The notes under the pieces: model-generated | Databases searched by the model: none | What the model was told of the DNA's origin: nothing | What the model saw: the letters and a program-made list of their open reading frames with translations, nothing else | Part shown: positions 1 to 5,195 of the stretch, one piece after another | Position numbering within the stretch: the stretch's first letter is position 1 | How the letters are laid out: each line of letters opens with the position of its first letter | Position numbers and translations under genes: made by a program | NCBI GenBank assembly: GCA_000435715.1 | Contig: FR882587.1 | Span: forward strand, 49,150 to 55,532 | From: Firmicutes bacterium CAG:145 | GTDB taxonomy: Bacteria; Bacillota; Clostridia; Peptostreptococcales; Anaerovoracaceae | Direction of reading: 5' to 3' | Length of the DNA: 6,383 bases

Positions 1-59
1 CTGTCGCCGCCGTATGTATCGTTCATCCACTGCTGAGACTTCAATACCATAATATCCAT
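1..59 (-). CDS. N-terminus of a minus-strand protein, possibly peptidoglycan-binding/glycoside-hydrolase-like (partial)
   Basis: Reading leftward from the ATG at 59-57, the frame stays open to the window edge and gives 19 complete codons: MDIMVLKSQQWMNDTYGGD. A strong AGGAGG lies 7 nt upstream and a near-consensus promoter about 90 nt upstream, so this is very likely a real gene. A second in-frame ATG at codon 4 is further from the ribosome-binding site, so the first is preferred. The short segment resembles the start of clostridial proteins with an N-terminal peptidoglycan-binding-like repeat (pattern VLxxQxWxNxTYG) placed before a glycoside-hydrolase-like domain. That family guess is inference from 19 residues. 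No signal peptide is visible in this fragment. The gene is divergent from the metF operon and is probably functionally unrelated to it. Confidence 0.65.
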   Translation of the reverse strand, partial: MDIMVLKSQQWMNDTYGGD

Positions 60-66
60 AATATTT

Positions 67-72
67 CCTCCT
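67..72 (-). promoter_or_regulatory. Ribosome-binding site of the minus-strand gene
   Basis: The plus strand reads CCTCCT, so the minus strand reads AGGAGG, 7 nt before the ATG at 59-57. It is a perfect anti-16S match at good spacing and fixes the start of the partial gene. Confidence 0.8.
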
Positions 73-128
73 TTTGTTAAAGTTTCGTATTTTCGTTGTC
101 CCCATCGGCGCCTTTTGGAGATATATTA

Positions 129-143
129 TGTCCTTTAAGGACA
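129..143. repeat. 15-bp palindrome at the predicted start point of the minus-strand gene
   Basis: TGTCCTT-T-AAGGACA has perfect 7-bp arms around one central base. The minus-strand promoter at 149-177 predicts a start point near 141-143, so the palindrome spans about +1 to +15. It could be a repressor operator or a hairpin at the 5' end of the mRNA that affects stability. No regulator is recognisable from the sequence. Confidence 0.5.
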
Positions 144-148
144 ATTTA

Positions 149-177
149 ATAATACCTCATGCGCGCAGGGCTGTCAA
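149..177 (-). promoter_or_regulatory. Sigma-A-type promoter for the minus-strand gene
   Basis: On the minus strand, TTGACA (172-177) and TATTAT (149-154) are separated by 17 bp: a perfect -35, a 5/6 -10 and the ideal spacer. The predicted start near 142 gives an untranslated leader of about 83 nt before the ATG at 59. This is the best-matched promoter in the window. Confidence 0.75.
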
Positions 178-202
178 GACTTTTTCGGACAAAAATCAAA
201 AA

Positions 203-496
203 ATGTCTCTGGATATTTCTCCAATACGGACACTTTACTGGCCGTATCCTTCTTTTCCCGGCATCGTAACCTTGTAAATTACCGCTCTCCTCATTTCGTA
301 CTTTTCTCCTGCCGAGGCGGCAATACTGACAGCAAGTCACGTTCTTGGTATTCTTATATCTGCCGCTCTGTATGGCGTTATCTTCTGCAAAAGGGCCGAG
401 ACATCAATTAAAACGGGGCTTTGCTTCATCCTCTTTCTAATCTTATGGGGAGTTTTTTGCACTATCGTCATAAACTTTTTGGTTCTGAATTTATAG
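203..496 (+). pseudogene. Possible decayed small three-helix membrane protein
   Basis: One frame runs from ATG 203 to TAG 494-496, about 97 codons, interrupted once by TAA at 275-277. The frame after the TAA has no ATG, GTG or TTG until close to its end, so it could not be translated alone with a usual start. Three hydrophobic stretches are readable: one spanning the stop (FPGIVTL, stop, ITALLISYF), one around ASHVLGILISAALYGVIF, and one around FILFLILWGVFCTIVINFLV. A charged loop (CKRAE...K) separates the last two, as in a membrane protein. There is no good ribosome-binding site at 203, and the minus-strand promoter lies just upstream. The family is not recognised. The alternative is pyrimidine-rich non-coding DNA that happens to translate as hydrophobic residues. 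Confidence 0.25.
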
Positions 497-564
497 TTTG
501 CCTCCGGCATCTTCATTCTTCCGTCTCATTTTCTCCATATTATTTATAGTTTTGCTTCCTTAGT

Positions 565-592
565 TTTACACATAATTGGTGGATAATATAGT
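565..592 (+). promoter_or_regulatory. Promoter of the structured RNA element
   Basis: TTTACA (565-570) and TATAGT (587-592) are separated by 16 bp, each matching the sigma-A consensus at 5 of 6 positions. The predicted start is about 598-600, which is the first base of the long-range stem of the downstream RNA element. That coincidence supports both calls. Confidence 0.55.
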
Positions 593-597
593 CAAGA

Positions 598-755
598 GGC
601 CATGCAGCGCACCTTACAAGTTATACAGTCCTCCAATATACTTTTTCAGAAAAAATTGTATGTACTTACAGGCAGAGGGAAGGAAACTCTCTCCTGCGGC
701 AACTCGCTTTAAGTAAAGCCGTTCTTTTCCTCCCTCGCTGCATGAGGCCCTTTTC
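598..755 (+). ncRNA. Putative structured RNA element with its own promoter (family unknown)
   Basis: The two ends pair: CATGCAGCG (601-609) matches CGCTGCATG (736-744) perfectly, and GGC (598-600) can extend the stem to GCC (747-749) across a 2-nt bulge. The 3' side is followed by TTTT (751-754), like a terminator tail. Inside are two arms. Arm A pairs 618-621 with 664-667 and 623-626 with 658-661, with a competing hairpin at 636-663. Arm B pairs 675-680 with 731-736 and 682-686 with 726-730, and encloses a small hairpin (706-710 with 715-719). The layout is a three-way junction of about 155 nt. It could be an independent small RNA (6S-like or other) or a terminated leader. I found no convincing S-box, T-box, cobalamin or THF riboswitch core, and only the plus strand has the promoter and U-tract. 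Confidence 0.45.
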
Positions 756-792
756 TATATCAAAGCCGATCTTGTAAAATCCTTTCTAAAAC

Positions 793-821
793 TTGTTATC
801 TCAACTGCGGAGTAGTATAAT
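793..821 (+). promoter_or_regulatory. Promoter of the metF operon
   Basis: TTGTTA (793-798) and a perfect TATAAT (816-821) are separated by 17 bp. The predicted start near 828 leaves a leader of about 30 nt before metF, too short for a riboswitch. Control would therefore have to act on this promoter or by read-through from the RNA element upstream. Confidence 0.7.
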
Positions 822-857
822 TCAAGTATAACTTTTTAAAGAAAAGAGCGAGATACT

Positions 858-1739
858 ATGAAGCTGATAAACTTACTTAAACGAGATGATCTATCACTAT
901 CCTTTGAGGTCTTTCCTCCTAAAGCCGACTCGTCTTTTGACAGCGTAAAGGCTGCTACAGAAGAGATCGCCAAGCTGAAACCGGCGTTCATGAGCGTAAC
1001 TTACGGAGCCGGAGGCGGAACCAGCGAATATACTTTGGAAATTGCAAAAAACATAAAAGATATGTACGGTGTGTCCACTTTGGCTCACCTTACTTGCGTT
1101 TCTTCTACTCACGAGGCTGTGCGGCAGAAGATTGACCAGATCAAAGAGGCCGGTATCGAAAACGTCATGGCCTTAAGAGGCGATATTCCCGAAGGCATGG
1201 ACTTGTCTCATCAGGAGACATGGCACTATCACCACGCCATAGATCTGATCCGGGAGCTGAGAGAAAGCGATACGGATTTTTGCATCGGTGGGGCGTGTTA
1301 CCCCGAGATTCACCCGGAAAGTACAAATCAAAAGGAAGACATAAAATATCTTAAAGAAAAAGTCGAAGCGGGCTGCGAGTTTTTCACCACCCAGATGTTC
1401 TTCGACAACAACCTCTTATATAATTTTCTCTATAAGATCAGAGAAGCTGGCATCACCGTACCTGTGGTGGCCGGCATAATGCCTATTACCAACGCAAAAC
1501 AGGTGGAAAGAGCCGTTAAGCTGTCCGGTTCCCACATGCCTCAGAGGTTCAAGAGTCTGGTGGACAAGTTCGGCAGCGATCCTGCGGCTATGAAACAGGC
1601 CGGTATCGCCTATGCCACAGATCAGATCATAGATCTGTTTGCCAACAATGTTACTAATGTCCACGTATATTCCATGAACAAACCGGACGTGGCCCGCAAA
1701 ATACAGGCAAACCTCTCCGATATACTGGGAAAAGAATGA
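858..1739 (+). CDS. metF: Methylenetetrahydrofolate reductase MetF
   Basis: MetF is a cytoplasmic FAD-dependent TIM-barrel enzyme that reduces 5,10-methylene-THF to 5-methyl-THF, the methyl donor for methionine synthase. The 293 residues match the bacterial single-domain family length. Visible family motifs are SFEVFPPK (15-22; Glu17 corresponds to the catalytic Glu28 of E. coli MetF), MSVTYGAGGG (45-54), ALRGDIP (105-111; Asp109 matches E. coli Asp120 near the flavin), GGACYPEIHPE (144-154), TTQMFFD (177-183) and the C-terminal NVTNVHVYSMN segment (264-274). The start at 858 places the motifs correctly, but its ribosome-binding site is weak (GAG-rich, 843-852). It is the first gene of the operon, and its stop overlaps the next start (ATGA). 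No MetV-like partner gene lies beside it, so the electron donor cannot be read from context. Confidence 0.97.
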   Translation: MKLINLLKRDDLSLSFEVFPPKADSSFDSVKAATEEIAKLKPAFMSVTYGAGGGTSEYTLEIAKNIKDMYGVSTLAHLTCVSSTHEAVRQKIDQIKEAGIENVMALRGDIPEGMDLSHQETWHYHHAIDLIRELRESDTDFCIGGACYPEIHPESTNQKEDIKYLKEKVEAGCEFFTTQMFFDNNLLYNFLYKIREAGITVPVVAGIMPITNAKQVERAVKLSGSHMPQRFKSLVDKFGSDPAAMKQAGIAYATDQIIDLFANNVTNVHVYSMNKPDVARKIQANLSDILGKE

Positions 1740-2434
1740 TGAGCACCGTCATAACGAGAAAATACGATCCTCCCGCCATAGACAGGGGAGAGATCTTGCG
1801 CTATATGGGCTGCCGGCGGCAGACGCCGGAAATAGAAGCTCTCATAGACAGCTGCTTAGATGAAGCCAACGGCAGGCTCTCCTGCAAGGTCTGTTACGGG
1901 GTGTTCGATACAGATTTATTCTGCGCCGGCAAGGAGGCTGCGCCGATGGGCAGTCTTGACCTTAAAAAAAATCTTACAGGCTGCAGCCGATCAATCCTCT
2001 TTGCAGCCACCATAGGTATAGACCTGGACCGTCTGATTTTCAGATACAGCAGACTGTCTCCCGCCAGGGCTCTGTGTTTTCAGGCCATAGGCGCCGAACG
2101 CATAGAATCTCTGTGCAACGCTTTCAATGAGGATATACGCATAGAATACAAAGAAAAAGGCTTTCTCTCGCGGCCCAGATTCAGCCCCGGCTACGGAGAT
2201 TTTCCGCTTTCTTCTCAAAAACAGTTCTTTGACCTTCTGGACTGTCCCAGAAAGATAGGGCTCTCTCTGACAGAGAGTCTCCTCATGTCGCCGTCAAAAT
2301 CAGTGACGGCAATTATAGGACTTTATCCGGACACATCTGAGACGGAGGAAAACTGCCAAAGAAAGTCGCCGGACGTTCATGGAAATGATTGCAAGACTTG
2401 CAGCAAGCTTGACTGCAGCTTCAGGAAGGAATGA
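1736..2434 (+). CDS. Stand-alone methionine synthase activation-domain protein
   Basis: This 232-residue protein resembles the SAM-binding reactivation domain normally fused to the C-terminus of MetH, as in the free-standing protein TM0269 of Thermotoga. That domain supports reductive methylation of oxidised cob(II)alamin. The signature is RPRFSPGYGDFP (147-158), matching the RxxPGYP SAM-binding motif, then SLTESLLMSPSKSVTAIIG (177-195), the conserved segment after it. The N-terminal part (about 1-90) is less conserved. The C-terminus (200-232) adds a short Cys tail, C219-x2-C222-x4-C227-SFR, not found in the E. coli MetH domain. Translation is probably coupled to metF through a 4-nt ATGA overlap; two consecutive ATGs (1736 and 1739) are both possible starts. 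Directly downstream is a metH lacking this domain, which strongly supports the assignment. Activity as a separate subunit is inferred. Confidence 0.9.
   Translation: MMSTVITRKYDPPAIDRGEILRYMGCRRQTPEIEALIDSCLDEANGRLSCKVCYGVFDTDLFCAGKEAAPMGSLDLKKNLTGCSRSILFAATIGIDLDRLIFRYSRLSPARALCFQAIGAERIESLCNAFNEDIRIEYKEKGFLSRPRFSPGYGDFPLSSQKQFFDLLDCPRKIGLSLTESLLMSPSKSVTAIIGLYPDTSETEENCQRKSPDVHGNDCKTCSKLDCSFRKE
2424..2430 (+). promoter_or_regulatory. Ribosome-binding site of metH
   Basis: GGAAGGA ends 7 nt before the metH ATG and lies inside the last codons of the upstream gene. It fixes the metH start at 2438, 3 nt after the preceding stop. Confidence 0.65.
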
Positions 2435-2437
2435 TTT

Positions 2438-4849
2438 ATGAATATATTAGATTATATGAAAGACAACTTAGTCTATCTGGACGGAGGAATGGGAACGCTG
2501 CTTCAGGAAGCCGGACTTGCCGCCGGAGAGCATCCCGAGCGGTGGAATATCACTCATCCTGCGGTGGTGGAGAAGATACACCGTGATTATTTTGACGCCG
2601 GAAGCAACATCGTAAACACCAACACTTTCGGAGCCAATTCACTGAAGTTTGCGCCGGAAGAGCTCAAAGCTGTGATAAAGGCCGCCTTGGAAAATGCCAA
2701 GAGAGCCCGGGAAAGTTCTTCAGGGCCGCAGGAGAAATTCATAGCCTTAGACATAGGCCCCTGCGGCAGGCTCTTAAAACCATACGGAGATTTCGAATTT
2801 GAAGACGCCGTAGAACTTTTTGCCCAAATAGTACGGGCCGGCTGCGGTCTGGGGGCAGATCTCATATTTATCGAGACCATGAGCGACAGCTATGAGACGA
2901 AGGCGGCGCTTTTGGCTGCCAAAGAAAACAGCGACCTGCCTGTATTCGTCTCTAACGCTTACGGAGAAGACGGAAAACTGATGACGGGGGCGTCTCCCGC
3001 CGCCATGACAGCGATGATCGAGGGTATGGGGGCCGACGCCCTTGGAGCTAACTGCTCTCTCGAGCCTAAACAGCTTACCGGCGTTATCGAAGAACTGCTG
3101 GCTAACGCTTCAATCCCCGTCATCCTCAAGCCCAACGCAGGCTTGCCAAAAGAAGTGGACGGAAAAGCGGTGTACGGCACTTCTCCCGTCGAATTTGCCT
3201 CTGATCTTAAAGATGCGGCGGCGCAGGGAGTACGCCTTATAGGCGGCTGCTGCGGAACTAATCCTCAATACATAAGACATATAACCCAGGCGACTTTGGG
3301 CATGAAGCCCGTTCAGACAGAGCCCAAGAATATCACTTGCGTTTCCTCTTATACTCATGCCGTCAAGTTTGATTCATCTCCTATACTCATAGGCGAGCGT
3401 ATCAATCCCACAGGGAAAAAGAGATTCAAGCAGGCGCTGGCAGAAAACGATATAAATTATATTCTGCAAGAGGGAATAAATCAGCAGGAGGCCGGCGTCC
3501 ACATACTGGATGTGAATGTGGGGCTTCCCGAGATAGATGAAGTTTCTATGCTTAAGAAGGCCGTATTTGAACTTCAGGCAATCACCAATCTTCCGCTTCA
3601 GATAGATACGGCAGATACGAAAGCGATGGAGCAGGCTCTGAGGTTGTACAACGGCAAGGCTATGATAAATTCAGTCAGCGGCAAGGAATCTTCCATGTCG
3701 CAGATTTTCCCTCTGGTCAAAAAATACGGCGGAGCAGTTGTCGCTCTTACTCTGGACGACGACGGTATTCCCAAGACAGCGGAAGGCAGAGTCGCCATCG
3801 CCGAAAAAATTCTAAAAAGAGCTGCCGAGTACGGTATAGATAAAAAAGATATAATCTTCGACACTTTAGCTATGACGGTAAGCGCCGAACCGGGCGCGGC
3901 CATCGAAACACTCCGGGCGCTGGACATCATAAAAAACCGCCTCGGCTGCCACACTTCTCTGGGGGTGTCAAACGTTTCCTTCGGTCTTCCAGAAAGAGCT
4001 GCCATAAACAGCACGTTTTTTGCCTGCGCATTGGAGAGGGGACTGTCGGCGGCCATAATGAATCCTTATTCAACAGACATGATGAAGGCATATCATTCTT
4101 TTAAAGCGCTTCACAATATGGATGAGAACTGCGGAGAATATATAGCATTTACGGAGAGCCTTCCGGCTCAGTCTGCGCAGCAGCCTTCTGCAAGTCACGC
4201 TACGCCCTCCGCTTCGCCAAAAGACGATGGCAGTCTGACGCCTCTTCAAAGAGCCATCAGCAAAGGCCTTAAAGACAGGGCAGGGGAGATGACTGAAAAT
4301 CTTCTGGCCGAAAATACCGACCCTTTGTTCATAATCCAAAGCGAGATAATCCCGGCTCTTGACATAGTGGGCAAGGGCTTTGAAGAAAAGACAGTATATC
4401 TGCCTCAGCTTCTCATGAGCGCAGAGGCAGCCAAGGCTTCTTTTGAGAAGATAAAGTCTCATATGTCTTCCGGAGCGGCCATCGATAAGTTTCCTGTGGT
4501 AATAGCTACGGTTCACGGAGATATTCACGATATAGGCAAGAACATAGTCAAGCTTCTGCTGGAGAACTACGGCTTCAAGGTCATAGATCTTGGAAAAGAT
4601 GTGGCTCCCGAAATCATCGTCCAGGCGGTTATAGATAACAACGCTCCGGCAGTAGGCTTAAGCGCCCTCATGACTACCACCGTCCCGGCCATGGAAAAAA
4701 CCATCCATCTTTTGAAGGAGAAGGCTCCGTGGTGCAAGATCGTAGTCGGCGGGGCAGTTCTCAATCAGGAGTATTCGGACAGAATAGGAGCCGATAAATA
4801 TGCTAAAGACGCCATGGAAACCATAAGGTATACCAGTACTCTGAAGTGA
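2438..4849 (+). CDS. metH: Cobalamin-dependent methionine synthase MetH, lacking the activation domain
   Basis: MetH transfers the methyl group of 5-methyl-THF via cob(I)alamin/methylcobalamin to homocysteine, giving methionine and THF in the cytoplasm. Domains in order: homocysteine-binding barrel (about 1-290) with DGGMGT (15-20) and zinc ligands Cys206, Cys271 and Cys272; pterin-binding barrel (about 310-565) with IGERINPTGKKRF (318-330), DVNVG (358-362) and QIDTAD (388-393); a Ser/Ala/Pro/Gln-rich linker (about 575-598); a helical cap (about 600-680) with LPQLLMSAEAAKASFE (655-670); and a B12 Rossmann domain (about 685-803). In the last, Asp695-x-His697-x2-Gly700 supplies the lower-axial His, followed by SAL (742-744) and GG (771-772). 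The E. coli enzyme is about 1,230 residues; this one has 803 because the roughly 330-residue activation domain is absent and apparently supplied by the upstream gene. All key residues checked are present. The gene ends at an intrinsic terminator. Confidence 0.97.
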   Translation: MNILDYMKDNLVYLDGGMGTLLQEAGLAAGEHPERWNITHPAVVEKIHRDYFDAGSNIVNTNTFGANSLKFAPEELKAVIKAALENAKRARESSSGPQEKFIALDIGPCGRLLKPYGDFEFEDAVELFAQIVRAGCGLGADLIFIETMSDSYETKAALLAAKENSDLPVFVSNAYGEDGKLMTGASPAAMTAMIEGMGADALGANCSLEPKQLTGVIEELLANASIPVILKPNAGLPKEVDGKAVYGTSPVEFASDLKDAAAQGVRLIGGCCGTNPQYIRHITQATLGMKPVQTEPKNITCVSSYTHAVKFDSSPILIGERINPTGKKRFKQALAENDINYILQEGINQQEAGVHILDVNVGLPEIDEVSMLKKAVFELQAITNLPLQIDTADTKAMEQALRLYNGKAMINSVSGKESSMSQIFPLVKKYGGAVVALTLDDDGIPKTAEGRVAIAEKILKRAAEYGIDKKDIIFDTLAMTVSAEPGAAIETLRALDIIKNRLGCHTSLGVSNVSFGLPERAAINSTFFACALERGLSAAIMNPYSTDMMKAYHSFKALHNMDENCGEYIAFTESLPAQSAQQPSASHATPSASPKDDGSLTPLQRAISKGLKDRAGEMTENLLAENTDPLFIIQSEIIPALDIVGKGFEEKTVYLPQLLMSAEAAKASFEKIKSHMSSGAAIDKFPVVIATVHGDIHDIGKNIVKLLLENYGFKVIDLGKDVAPEIIVQAVIDNNAPAVGLSALMTTTVPAMEKTIHLLKEKAPWCKIVVGGAVLNQEYSDRIGADKYAKDAMETIRYTSTLK

Positions 4850-4856
4850 CTTAAAT

Positions 4857-4900
4857 GCAAGCAGAACTCTTATAGAGGCAAGATCTGCTTGCTTTTGTTT
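4857..4900 (+). terminator. Intrinsic terminator of the metF-metH operon
   Basis: GCAAGCAGA (4857-4865) pairs perfectly with TCTGCTTGC (4884-4892), a 9-bp stem. Its loop holds a small inner hairpin (CTCT/AGAG). The tail is TTTTGTTT (4893-4900). It begins 8 nt after the metH stop and closes the operon. Confidence 0.88.
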
Positions 4901-4919
4901 AAATCGGAGCGTGTCCCCC

Positions 4920-4941
4920 GGCAAGCTCGCTTGCCTTTTTT
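4920..4941 (+). terminator. Second intrinsic terminator
   Basis: GGCAAGC (4920-4926) and GCTTGCC (4929-4935) form a compact hairpin, realistically 6 bp with a CTCG tetraloop, followed by TTTTTT (4936-4941). It lies 20 nt after the first terminator and probably catches read-through. On the other strand the hairpin is followed by a G-run, so it should work only on the plus strand. Confidence 0.85.
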
Positions 4942-4958
4942 GTCCCAAGAGCCGCAGG

Positions 4959-5004
4959 CGATTCGCAAGACAAAACGGATAGCAGAGGCGTCAGGGGCGA
5001 ATCG
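4959..5004. repeat. 8-bp inverted repeat in the metH-gldA gap
   Basis: CGATTCGC (4959-4966) and GCGAATCG (4997-5004) are perfect inverted copies with a 30-nt spacer. No U-tract follows on either strand. The function is unknown; it may be a remnant or chance. Confidence 0.3.
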
Positions 5005-5039
5005 AACGATTACAACAAAGACCAGGGCTGTAAGCTCCC

Positions 5040-5081
5040 CAGCCTTTTGGCGGAAGATTATTAATCTCCGCCAAAAGGCTG
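5040..5081. repeat. 42-nt near-perfect hairpin upstream of gldA
   Basis: CAGCCTTTTGGCGG (5040-5053) pairs perfectly over 14 bp with 5068-5081. The interior AGATTA-T-TAATCT (5055-5067) continues the helix, so about 20 bp form with a single unpaired A (5054). No U-run follows on either strand, so it is not a standard intrinsic terminator. The left arm can instead pair with GGCTG at 5026-5030, forming a weaker hairpin followed by TTTT; that pairing and the long hairpin are mutually exclusive. It could be an operator, an RNA processing or regulatory element, or a dispersed palindromic repeat. Confidence 0.6.
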
Positions 5082-5123
5082 AATAAAACCCGTAGTCTAT
5101 AGAGGCGGGGAATATACGGCGTT

Positions 5124-5132
5124 TGTTATAAT
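5124..5132 (+). promoter_or_regulatory. Extended -10 promoter of gldA
   Basis: TGTTATAAT carries a perfect TATAAT (5127-5132) preceded by the TGn extended -10 element. No -35 is seen at the expected place (5104-5109 is G-rich). The predicted start near 5139 gives a leader of about 57 nt, entirely downstream of the long hairpin. A weaker CATAAT (5151-5156) is a possible alternative. Confidence 0.55.
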
Positions 5133-5181
5133 ATCAGCCAAAATGCGTACCATAATACAGACAAAGATTTCAAAATCACCA

Positions 5182-5187
5182 AGGAGG
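5182..5187 (+). promoter_or_regulatory. Ribosome-binding site of gldA
   Basis: A perfect AGGAGG lies 8 nt before the ATG at 5196. It is the strongest site on the plus strand here and suggests high translation compared with metF. Confidence 0.8.
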
Positions 5188-5195
5188 AAAATACT

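Noticed and set aside
74..277. 67-codon plus-strand frame, or its internal ATG at 128 with GGAG 7 nt upstream
   Set aside because: Its first half covers the strong minus-strand promoter and palindrome and does not read like a protein. Only the part after 203 is considered, as a possible remnant.
671..705. Resemblance to a SAM-I riboswitch core (AGGGA ... GCGGCAAC)
   Set aside because: Only short pieces match. The expected order of the J1/2 segment, GGCCC, GAUGAAA and GGCAACC is missing, and the stem arrangement differs.
671..705. Resemblance to a cobalamin riboswitch (GGGAAGG, GCAAC)
   Set aside because: There is no B12 box (GCCAGGAGACCTGCC-like), and the CCCCGCAACTGT core is not present.
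3598..4528. Two 152-codon minus-strand frames inside metH
   Set aside because: They lie entirely within a well-supported metH, lack ribosome-binding sites, and are of a type expected opposite a real gene.
4990..5045. tRNA-like pieces (minus-strand GTTCGATT near 5000-5008; plus-strand GGGCTGTAAGCTC at 5025)
   Set aside because: The would-be T-loop has no pairing T-stem, the two pieces lie on opposite strands, and no cloverleaf can be drawn.
4889..5086. 65-codon plus-strand frame between metH and gldA
   Set aside because: It begins inside the first terminator, runs through the second terminator and the long hairpin, and has no ribosome-binding site.
5040..5089. Long hairpin as a standard intrinsic terminator
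   Set aside because: The sequence after the stem is AATAAAACCC on the plus strand and GGGGAGC on the minus strand, so there is no U-tract.
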